Shown here piece after piece: positions 51,830 through 64,000 of a DNA stretch of 64,000 nt. The notes under the pieces are model-generated. The model did no database searches. It saw only the letters and a list, made by a program, of their open reading frames with translations, and was not told where the DNA came from. The number at the start of each line of letters is the position of its first letter. Position 1 is the stretch's first letter. A program made the position numbers and the translations under genes. Source of the stretch: Halocaridina rubra (Eukaryota > Arthropoda > Malacostraca > Decapoda > Atyidae); the NCBI GenBank assembly GCA_037179515.1, contig JAXCGZ010020852.1, positions 7,501-71,500 on the forward strand. Reading direction: 5' to 3'.

Positions 51830-51862
51830 ATGGCAGCAAATCTTTACCCTGAAGAAGAATTG
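51830..51862 (+). CDS. Candidate first coding exon (11 codons)
   Basis: ATG in an excellent initiation context (caaaaATGG) opens MAANLYPEEEL, then a perfect donor (TTG|gtaagtaa) at phase 0. No in-frame extension upstream looks better. The short acidic N-terminus and adjacent YY1-like motifs fit a genuine first exon whose remaining exons would lie more than 2 kb away, possibly beyond this window. The family is not recognised. Chance occurrence of ATG plus donor over 33 nt cannot be excluded. Confidence 0.4.
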
Positions 51863-52230
51863 GTAAGTAAAGGGAACAGAGTGAAAGCATTTTGAGATAT
51901 TTATTATTTGGATAGACACGTGGAGCATGAGTGAAATATTTAAGTGATCAGACGGTCTCGTCCCCCCGCTCGGAGTTGTCACAGAGTAACCTTGACATCT
52001 CGTCTCTAACCTCAACGCCCAAACCTGACTTTTAAAGGAAGCAAAACGTCAAGATTCTCAGAGACTTGATTTCTTCGACCAAGTGTAAGAATATTAAGTG
52101 ACGTTTTTGTTCGTAAGAGTGAATATATTTCCTAATGCGATGTTGGTTTAGCATAATGACCAGGATAACTTTGTCGAGTTTTCTAATGAGTGTTACGAGG
52201 ATGAACCTATCTTGGGCCCGAGGGCCTTAA

Positions 52231-52231
<1 letters not shown>
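51863..52231. other. Unassigned; intron if the upstream exon is real
   Basis: Moderate GC, no repeat family. 'cttgggcccgagggcctta' at 52211-52229 and 'gttgggcttgagggcctta' at 52316-52334 are a repeated phrase flanking the CT tract. Confidence 0.4.

Positions 52232-52308
<77 letters not shown>
52232..52308. repeat. (CT)n microsatellite
   Basis: About 38 CT units, with a second short CT run at 52340-52359; both follow the same 'gggcctta' phrase. Confidence 0.97.
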
Positions 52309-52311
<3 letters not shown>

Positions 52312-52410
52312 CTATGTTGGGCTTGAGGGCCTTATGATTTTCTCTCTCTCTCTCTCTCTGGATCATGTAACAATGCTCTGCCTCTTTGAAGAGGTAATGG
52401 TACTGTTTTT

Positions 52411-52570
52411 GGAGCTCATGTAGAATTGGGACCTGCCTGCTATCAACACAGAAGAATGGTTTGGTTAGGTTAGAATTTCAGCTTAAAGGCGAGGTTCAAA
52501 TTGTAACCAAACCTAACCAAACCATTCTTCTGTGTTGATAGCAGGCTGGTCCCAATATTTCATGAGGTCC
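52411..52570. mobile_element. 160-bp foldback element
   Basis: Arms of about 60 bp: 'attgggacctgcctgctatc' ... 'aatggtttggttaggtta' on the left and its near-exact complement ending 'gcaggctggtcccaat' on the right. Weaker pairing extends to 'gagctcatg' / 'catgaggtc'. Loop about 30 bp. No ORF. Confidence 0.85.
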
Positions 52571-52710
52571 CCTTAGTTTGACTATTTGAATAATTATAGT
52601 ATATATGATAACCCGAAATCTTCCACAGATTTTATGCTGTGTTAACATTTGGTTAATACCTTTTTTTTGTTTACTAGAATTGGATAATATTGACCAACAG
52701 TCTAATCAAG

Positions 52711-52925
52711 CCTCCTGGCTAGTACAGTGGTAACGCGCTGGCCTCACATTCGCGAGGTTAACGGATCACGCCTTGTCCAGGCAAGAGAGTTTAAGCTGTT
52801 TACTGGGGAGGTTACTGCTGTGGCTTGGCACCACAGTGGGGGGTTGGGGCCTGTGCTGGCTGGCGACCGCCCTATGGGTCCTCCATGACCCGTTCCACCC
52901 ATCTGTGGATGGAGAATCTAAAACA
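52711..52925 (+). mobile_element. SINE family C, forward copy
   Basis: tRNA-like head with box A 'tggctagtacagtggtaacg' and degenerate box B 'cgaggttaacggatcacgcc', followed by the family body (ccacagtggggggttggggc ... ccatctgtggatggag). The 52773-52967 frame is a by-product. Confidence 0.88.
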
Positions 52926-53175
52926 ACAAGTCTAACTAGGAAAGATTTGGTGGGATTGTTAGATTAGGTAGAGTCAGCGTGGTAAAGATATGGGTGTATA
53001 ATGTGTAAATGTATTACCAATTAGTCTTCCTTAATCATATCTTTCTTAATTTGCAGACGACACTTAAAGCAGTTAAAGCTTGGTCATTATGCATGAATTA
53101 TGATAGAATGGTATACATCACAGCCTGCTCTAGTTTTGCAAATCATCTTGGAACACATTTAAAATTTTATACATA

Positions 53176-53255
53176 ATTGACTTACATCAGAGTTCCGCTC
53201 CTGAAAAGTGTTGTAACCTGAATTGCAGTGTAAGTCGGAACACACCTAAATAAGC
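53176..53255 (-). mobile_element. Tigger-like terminal fragment
   Basis: The reverse complement 'gtgttccgacttacactgca' ... 'ggagcggaactctgatgtaa' matches the right ends at 57330-57410 and 60800-60863. Confidence 0.6.
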
Positions 53256-53813
53256 ACCCTTCCTAATGCAGTAATAAGTTTTCTCCCTTTTCCATGTACT
53301 TTACTATCTCTTAATTTCCTTCCATGGTGATGTCTTTCCTTTTCTTGCCATCAGAAGACTCTGCTTTACACTTGGGAGACATAATACAGGCCAAAAATTA
53401 TAAAAAACCGCAAAATAATAAATTAGAAATGTGTGTAACTAAACATCATAACTCGAGGATATTGTACACCAAGGAACTTCTCTCTCTCTCTCTCATGCGC
53501 GTGCGCTGGGATTAAGTCAGCTGTGGCCGGGGAGCCCAATGGGTATGGGGTATTTTTTGTTACAATGGTTTTATATTTGTAATTGACTTTTTAAGTCTTA
53601 TTATATGTAATTATATCTTATAGAAATAATTTTCAGATATTTTACGCCTATTATTTTTTATTTATATAAATTTAGGATTGAATGTACTGTCTCTAATGGG
53701 TACAGAAAAAAGAAACATGTACTGTACTGTAGTTGATTTAATAACATGCAAAAGAGACAAGTTTTAGTAACAGTGCATTACATACATATGGGAAAGTAAT
53801 AATTTTCTCTCTG

Positions 53814-57070
<3,257 letters not shown>

Positions 57071-57072
57071 TA

Positions 57073-57541
<469 letters not shown>

Positions 57542-58300
57542 ATTTTGCAAGGTCCCAACATACGCTCTGTCGAGCTAAGTTATCACAGATTCACATTCAA
57601 CTTAAAAAAAAAGAAGAAAATTTGATATTTAAATTTGGTGTACAAACTGAATGTTTTGTCTAAAGAGTGTTGCATTCTAAACAACGATAAGAAACCAAGC
57701 TTTTTTCCGTTAGTTATTGACTTTCATTGTATGAGGTTGATCAGCATAAAATCAATGAGCATTTTTTTTTTTTATCAATATGAATTCGTGAAGCAACTAG
57801 TTGGCACATCAAATATTTTCGTAAAAGCTCTTTAATATTTTCTTCCCGACGTGTAGTTAGGGTAGCATATGTTTGGAAAGGATACTGCATCAAAATAATC
57901 CTTCGTATCTGCCATTTATTTTTTCAAATTAGATTACTAGCTTATAACCTTACATATTTAGTTCTTTTAGAATAAATTTGATTGAATTTGACATTTTGTG
58001 AGAATATAGATACTGATGTGTCATGGTTATAGCCTCTGATCCTCTCCATGACATCCTCTTCAAGAATATCATCTGGAGCATTAATAACTTAAAATAAATA
58101 AGATGTACTTCCAGTCCTTCCTGAAAGTCCTGCTTAATTTTTACAGGTTATATTACTTTATTATTTCATAACCAACATGATTTATAGAAAACATTTACAT
58201 AATCACTGTTCTCATGAATGTTGTTAATAGGATATTTCTATACATTGAGAAAGAGAGAGAGGGTTAGTAAATTATACCATATCATATTTACAGTACTGAT
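57542..58300. other. AT-rich sequence, nothing recognised
   Basis: No exon or family match. Confidence 0.5.
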
Positions 58301-58442
58301 AACAAAGGCGTCCTGTGAAGTTAAAAAATGTACACTTACTTGGAGTCAATACAGTAATGTAACCATTACTTTAATGACTCCAAGTAAGTGTACATATTTT
58401 AACAGACAACTCGTCAGACTACAACTTAATAGGATGCCTTTG
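58301..58442. mobile_element. 142-bp interrupted foldback element
   Basis: Inner arms 'gtacacttacttggagtca' and 'tgactccaagtaagtgtac' are perfect. The outer arms 'caaaggcgtcct' and 'aggatgcctttg' differ by one base. Unpaired stretches lie between inner and outer arms. Confidence 0.75.
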
Positions 58443-58465
58443 TCACGGCGCCATATATTATAACA

Positions 58466-58790
58466 GCAGCAAACACGGCTGTTCTGTATTCGTATTTAGC
58501 AAGTTAATGGCTTTATTTATTTATTCTTTTATATGCAATTGGTTATACTGAAAAATAATTTTGGATTTAAAAAGAAAAAATACTAAGCACATAGCTGTAA
58601 ATACGATTTTATTTACACTCGAATGAACAGCTAGCAGCACAGCTGTATTTGCATTTATCATGTTTATGGCTCTATTTATTTAGTTTTTTATATACAGTTG
58701 ATTATATTGAAAAATTATATTAAATTTAAAAAGAAAAAATACCAAACACATAGCTGTAAATACGATTTTATTCGAAATAGTATGTTGAGC
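58466..58790. repeat. Direct duplication, two ~165-bp units
   Basis: 'tttaaaaagaaaaaatacta' + 'agcacatagctgtaaatacg' near 58567 and 'tttaaaaagaaaaaatacca' + 'aacacatagctgtaaatacg' near 58726. Each follows 'atggct.tatttattta'. It lies just upstream of the second Tigger-like transposase remnant. Confidence 0.85.
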
Positions 58791-59537
58791 GTAGAGTAAG
58801 AAATAGGCATCATGTGGCATTAGGAGATGGAGAAGAACAACTCTCAGTTTATCCCCAACCGCCATATTGTGTTTAGGGCTCTTGTCTGCTCTCCTATTGT
58901 GTTCGCTCGTTACTGAGTTTACTATGCCTCCCAATCGTGTTAGTGATAATTCTTATGGCAGTGCCCCTAGAAAAGAAAAGCCATCACCATGTAAATTAAA
59001 ACTGAAGTGGTAAATCGTGCTGAAAAGGGAGAAACTTCTGTGAACATTGGCCGCAGTCTTGGGTTTGCCCTTATGACTGTGGCCACGATCATCAAACCAC
59101 ATGAGTAAAAGTAAGCACAGTTTTTTATAACTCTTTATATTTATAAGTGTAGTTTTATTATACAGTATCTTACAATGAGAACTTACAGTATAGTATTTTT
59201 TCTATAGATTATGTACTGTACTGGATGCTCCTTTGCCTCTCCAGACTCACCTGCCCCAGTCTCCTCAGCACTTGCCTCTCCAATATCTGTGTCTTACAAT
59301 GAGAAAACTTTATTTCAATATATAAATATAAATTTTAAAGGTAAGCAATACTCTTAAGATTAGTTTTGGTATTTTTTACCATAGATTATGAACATAGAGG
59401 TTTTTCCAATATTTTAAATGATTTATTTTCAATATAGGTTGGAGGACCTAGGTTCGAATTTAGGTGAATTCCTACTTACGTCGAAATCAAGTTTAAGTCA
59501 CCTGTCATGAATGGAATCCTGCCATTTAACAAGGACT

Positions 59538-59538
<1 letters not shown>

Positions 59539-59626
<88 letters not shown>
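59539..59626. repeat. (TA)n microsatellite
   Basis: Starts where a Tigger-like right-end sequence ('gccatttaacaaggactcca') stops. Confidence 0.98.
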
Positions 59627-59630
<4 letters not shown>

Positions 59631-60409
59631 CAAATAAGCACATTACCGTATGGAAAAACATGAAAAATTTTTACCCTGACCGGGACTTGAAGTTTAAAGA
59701 GCTTTTGGAATCTCATGGCGAGAAGTTATTTGTTGAGGACCTCATTCAGCTAGAGAAGCAGATGGTTAAAGATGATGAAGAACTACCAACCCCAGAGCCC
59801 TAGATATTCACAACCAGTTAATTGGAAGAAACGTTTGCCCTGGTAGAGGAAGTGTTGGCAGAGCTCGAGGCTCAGGACCCCAACGTTGCCAAGTACACTA
59901 AGGTCGAGAGAGGGATCAATGATGCCATGTGGTGTTACAAGGAAATATATGAAGAGAAGAAGATGGGATCCTTCCAGACTTGCCTCGACGAAGTTTTTGC
60001 GAAAGTAGAGCCCCCACCAATGGATCCTGCCCCTTTACTTCAGGTGCCTATACATCTATAGACAAACCTGTCCTAGTACCACCATCTTCTGCTGTGTATT
60101 CTTTTGCCACCCCAGACTCACCTACCCCAGCCTCCTCAGTACCTACCTCTCCAGCTTCCTCCTCTTTATAAGCCTGTCTCTCCCTCGCTTGCAATGCTCC
60201 TTCCAGTGTGCGAGCAGACCACACGAGTAAAGGTAAGCAATATTGTACTGTATACTGCACTGTACTGTACTATATTGTAATTTTACTATTCTCATGGGAA
60301 GGCCGCTACTATTCTACACCACCCCGCCTGCTGCTGAGGAAGGCTCAGGCAGACGAAGGAGGGAGTGCCGGTGCAGGCTGTCCGCTGTGCACGCCCAAAT
60401 AAAAGTGCC

Positions 60410-60648
60410 CTGTGGGGCGGGCACAATATCAAAGAATAGCCACACCGTATTCCCTGCGTGTCGTAAAAGGCGACTAAAAGTGGACGCAGCGGGGGGACTG
60501 GGAATCCCCCCCCCTTGTATCAACCTCCTGCGAGACGTCAAAGAAGAAGGGGAGTAGAGGGGAGACTAACTTCTCCCCAGTTTTCCTTCCTTGATGTCGG
60601 CTACCCCCCAATTTAAGGGGGAAACAGCCAAGGTATATGTATGTATGT
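60410..60648 (+). mobile_element. SINE-like element sharing its 3' end with LINE-B
   Basis: The upstream part ('ccctgcgtgtcgtaaaaggc', 'gggggactgggaatcccc') belongs to the repeat seen at 14.3, 18.8 and 37.0 kb. The last ~65 bp ('ttccttgatgtcggctaccc' ... 'gccaaggtatatgtatg') is identical in kind to the LINE-B 3'UTR end. It is inserted within the second Tigger-like element. Confidence 0.75.
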
Positions 60649-60869
60649 TTTAGATTACACAAGTAAAAGTAAGCAAACCTGTTATATTTAGTTTTACTAT
60701 TTTTATGTCTTAGATTATTTTTCTTTGTTTTAGAGTAGTTATTTTTAACATTGGTTGGGGGACCTACTGTAGCTTTGAATTTTGGTGTTTTCCAACTTAC
60801 ATCGAAATCCGACTAAAGTTAGCTGTCAGGAACGGAATCCTGACGTTAAATGAGGACCCCCTGTATATA

Positions 60870-61815
60870 TTATTGAAGGGTCGAGAAAAGTTAAAAGAAT
60901 GCCCAGTAACCCATAATTTTTATAACAAGTGCTAATAATGTTTAATTGCTGATGAAATTGCCCTCACATTTTTGTTGCATTCGTGCAAGCATACATGCCT
61001 AAATGATTATTTTATTGTTGTATAAAACATGGGTAATAAGTACTCCCCCCCCTGATACAAATATGTAAAAGATTTAAAAGTGAGTTTAAATCTTGTTTCC
61101 CAGAATAAAACTTGTGTTGATATTAGGGAAGGATGTTTATCAGAACTCAGCTGCCAATACTAATAGTGATGCCTTTTTTTTATTTTTTTTTTATTAGATA
61201 TGCTACTGCTCTTGTTAATGCTGATAGTTTTGTTGCAGAGTTTAGTGATAACGTTACATATTTATTTATATTTCTCTCAGAAATAGCATTGTTGCCTTTA
61301 TTGAAGCCTAAATTTGTGAATCTACTACTCCATCTTTGACCTCAGGCACTTAATATAGTAATGCTGTGGCCTAGCTTTCTCAGTTAATATGCGTTATTAC
61401 GTGAAGGTTGCTAATATCCTCACTTATAGAGGTTCTGGCAAAGCATTGTTATGCAATCATCTCTGGAATTTAAAGGACCTCTTGGGTGCTAGACAAGTTT
61501 CAAGATGGTTTTGAAATTTCTGTCATTATACTGAAATAGTTTCAATTTTTTATTTTTTTATTGGGTTCTCTTTGTCTTCATTTTTAGTTTAGTTTGTTGT
61601 TATAAATTCTAAATTAGCAATACAGTATATGTTGATAGTGTTTTCAGAATGTTTAATTGCTGATGTTGCTCTTATTCTACTGATATAGGTGTGCATGAGA
61701 GCTATTGTTCCTCATTTTTTTAGCATGAGATTTGGAAGATATTGTACCACAATTGAATGATTAGATTTAGATGTCTATTTACTTAGCTGTCTAAGTTGGC
61801 AGGGACTAGCAGTTG
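60870..61815. other. AT-rich sequence, nothing recognised
   Basis: Only the 'aagttggcagggactagcag' phrase at 61793 recurs (21.5 kb). Confidence 0.45.
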
Positions 61816-61832
61816 ACTTTTGTCAAACATTG

Positions 61833-62027
61833 TTCCGGTTTTACGTCACGGAATCCCTTTTCTTCCAAGGGCTAGGACAGTTGCCTTCTTGCGAAGGACT
61901 TGCTTTGGCAAATGTAATCGTTACCCTGAGTGCATGCCTTTGCTAATCTCAGACTGTGACGGGGTGCGAACCCTCGACCTGACGCCTCAAAGTCACGGAC
62001 ACTACTGCTTGAGTAACGGTGATTACG
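61833..62027 (-). mobile_element. SINE family A, copy with 17-bp decayed target duplication
   Basis: Flanks 61816-61832 and 62028-62044 (acttttgtcaaacattg / atttttgtcaaacactg) match at 15 of 17 positions. Full-length, with several substitutions in the head (gagtaacggtgatt). Confidence 0.93.
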
Positions 62028-62046
62028 ATTTTTGTCAAACACTGCA

Positions 62047-62124
62047 GTTTGCAGACACTTAATATTCACCAGCAATGTTTGACTTTTGGCAAACATTGCT
62101 GGTGAATATTAAGTGTCTGCAAAC
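62047..62124. repeat. Perfect 35-bp hairpin
   Basis: 62047-62081 and 62090-62124 are exact reverse complements with an 8-base loop (acttttgg). Confidence 0.95.
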
Positions 62125-62159
62125 CGGAATGGGAATTAGAGCGGAGCTTAACCTACGTG

Positions 62160-62203
62160 TTAAGTGTCTCGTGTGGTAGTGCTCTACCACTCGGGACACT
62201 TAA
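62160..62203. repeat. 44-bp hairpin
   Basis: 'ttaagtgtctcgtgtggtag' pairs with 'ctaccactcgggacacttaa' (2 mismatches), loop 'tgct'. Confidence 0.85.
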
Positions 62204-62566
62204 TTCTACATTTTGTTATATTTTATACTTTTTCTCATTTTTAAATAGAGGCTTGTGTTATTTTCCTTTCTTCTGCTATCATTGGAGGTCAGTATTTCAG
62301 TTTTGAATATTTGTAAGCATTTGATTTTTTTTTTCTGACTTCTTGTTATTGGAAGAAAGTGAACGGCAAAATGGGTATCTGCCATTAGAATTTTTGTTTT
62401 ATTGATGAGCTCATATTCAAATCCGAATATCTTTGGAGTTGCTAAAAAGATGGGAATACTTTAAATTTTTTTTATAGCATATGGCTATGTATCTTTCTCC
62501 ACCATTAAATGGTAAATACAATCATCCTTTTGTTTTATTTTTTTTTCAAATATATCCTCTTATAGT

Positions 62567-62775
62567 GTCTCTGCCTTGGAAACCACTACTCAGGTAACAT
62601 TTTAGCTTTTGCATTCTTAAGAGTGCCAAGAAACATACTGTATGATGAAACTTTATTGCAAAAGCCAAGTAGCGTCAAGTTTTGCAATAAATTCTCATCA
62701 TACAGTATGTTCTTGGCACTCTTAGGAATGCAAAAGTTCAAATGTTACCTGAGTAGTGGTTTCCAAGGCAAAGAC
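62567..62775. mobile_element. 209-bp foldback element
   Basis: Arms of ~95 bp start 'gtctctgccttggaaaccac' and end 'gtggtttccaaggcaaagac', with a ~14-base centre and a few mismatches. The open frame at 62623-62868 crosses it and is not credible. Confidence 0.88.
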
Positions 62776-64000
62776 TTGAAGTTACTTGGTTTGGGGCATT
62801 TTCTCCAATGTTCACACTTCTCTGTCATATTTTTTGTAGAGGTGGGTTTTGTAGGATTTCTTGTATAACTTTTTGCAGGATGTAAGGTAAGCTCAGAAAT
62901 GTTGGCTTACTTAAGTTATTACCTCTGTATCGTATATTCCTACTTTTGTATCGTCTTGTGAATTGGCTTGTTTTGATGTACGTCTTGTATAACCTGTTGG
63001 AGGGTGTAAGAACAATAAATTAGGAGTGTTGGGGTATTTATTACCTATGGTCTGTGAAATGGTTGCTTTTCATAAAGAATTGTAAAAATGACCCTTTTGT
63101 ATAACACTCATTCTTCCTCGACATGTGAGGATCAGTACCTAGCTCTAACCAAAGGGATTCTAAACTTGATTCATCAAAGTGGTACAGACATCTTTGCACA
63201 AATGTCTCATAAATGATAAAGAGGAGACTAATATTATGCTTTGTGTGGTAGATCATTATAACTCAGCAGGCAAAGTTAAGTACTCCATTAGTTTTTTGAC
63301 AACACTGATAGGATACTGCAATCACGGAGATATATTTTACAACAAAATAGTTCCTTTTGTTGAGAGAGAGAGAAAGAAGAACCATGTTATCTTGTTTTAA
63401 CTTTTGTTAAATTATTTATAATTAATTTTAGTAATAATTTGGAAATATTGAATATGTAAGAGAGAGAGAGAGAGAGCTTTATGTGGGGGTCACGTTGCAA
63501 ACAGTGTCTGCACCTGTTACTTTTTTGAGGGGGAAGGTAATTTACCCTCCCTCCTGGACTTCACTTCCTTCTATCCCAAATGTTTGCCTACCGTACATGG
63601 GTGTTTCATGTATGATTCCTGTCCGTTTAGCTCCTTTCGTTTATGTACAGTGTATATATAGTATATTTATTTATTTATATTTTTATATTTATTATGTTTT
63701 TGTTGTTTATTTGTTAATATTTGTGTGTATCTTTTCCCTACATATTTTTTTTTTATCATGCTTTTTTGCTTAACTATATTTTATTTCGCCGATATTTTTC
63801 CGTTTTTTTGTGTGTGTGATACTCTTGCAAGTGATGTCCTGCCTCCATATTTTATTTTGTCGTTTTAGGCTTATTAGTTCATAGTTTTTAAAGCCAAACT
63901 TCGCCGTTGTTTTTCCCATTTAACGTGGTCTATACCATTCATTTTTTTATTTCTATTCCTTGTCCATTTTACGCTTTTTTTTTAAATTTTATACGAAATA
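62776..64000. other. AT-rich sequence to window end
   Basis: Short (GA)n at 63461-63476. No exon with supporting splice sites was recognised. Confidence 0.5.

Larger units (their letters stand above)
58924..60863 (+). pseudogene. Second Tigger-like element, transposase remnants and right terminus
   Basis: ATG at 58924 (MPPNRVSDNSYGSAPRKEK) begins a CENP-B-type N-terminus. After a frame change AEKGETSVNIGRSLGFALMT continues the helix-turn-helix. The DDE core is missing. 59660-60061 encodes the C-terminal tail typical of Tigger proteins (FVEDLIQLEKQMVKDDEE; LEAQDPNVAKYTKVERG; MWCYKEIYEEKKMGSFQTCL). The terminus at 60863, reversed, is CAGGGGGTCCTCATTTAACG with TA outside, so it is kin to the 57073-57410 element and distinct from the one at 53939-56214. 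A related end also occurs at 59490-59538. Internal duplications: 'gactcacctgccccagtctc' (59243) versus 60115, and 'gagtaaa.gtaagca' at 59104, 60223 and 60663. The left terminus was not found. Confidence 0.8.

Noticed and set aside
62623..62868. Small hydrophobic protein
   Set aside because: It crosses a 209-bp foldback element, so its sequence is half palindrome.

Overview
The window looks like repeat-saturated nuclear DNA from an arthropod, most likely a decapod crustacean. The evidence is very dense dinucleotide and trinucleotide microsatellites, fragments of (TTAGG)n-type telomeric sequence, several tRNA-derived SINE families, decayed non-LTR retrotransposons (LINEs) and Tigger/pogo-like DNA transposons. 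Nothing looks bacterial, viral or organellar, and the species cannot be fixed from the sequence alone.

Conventional gene content is tiny. The best call is an 84-nt first coding exon on the minus strand at 31148-31231. It ends in the first strand of a PH domain (SGYLKKLK) at a clean splice donor and fits the start of an insulin receptor substrate (IRS/chico) protein. A GC-richer, repeat-poor stretch at about 34850-36500 may be its upstream promoter and 5'UTR region. A 69-nt exon with intact splice sites and a single open frame lies at 25150-25218 (minus). A possible short first exon (11 codons plus donor, YY1-like motifs upstream) lies at 51830-51862 (plus). Everything else is intronic or intergenic repeat.

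Layout: 0-11 kb holds microsatellites, SINEs (families A, B, D) and a LINE-A 3' end. 11-13.1 kb is a nest of palindromes around an L1/Tx1-like LINE C-terminal ORF. 14-18.4 kb has a minisatellite, an RTE-like LINE-B 3' half and a cluster of 230-bp palindromic elements (family F). 19-31 kb has SINEs, long (TA)n tracts, a palindrome bracketed by 45-bp direct repeats, and the two minus-strand exons. 32-38 kb has family B repeats, the promoter-like block and a compound 358-bp palindrome. 38.9-51.4 kb is LINE-rich: eight LINE-A pieces (one with a perfect 113-bp inverted repeat at its 5' end), LINE-B tails, and a broken LINE-D carrying a SINE inserted with an 11-bp target duplication. 52-64 kb has two Tigger-like elements, one small Tigger relative, SINEs and several foldback elements.

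The recurring theme is that transposon ends and microsatellites meet: the LINE-A tail runs into (CA)n and then (TA)n, Tigger ends abut (TA)n, and LINE-B tails are (TATG)n. Long palindromes are unusually common. No coherent new multi-gene system was found; the noteworthy signals are the palindromic element families, the inverted-repeat LINE end and the isolated exons.
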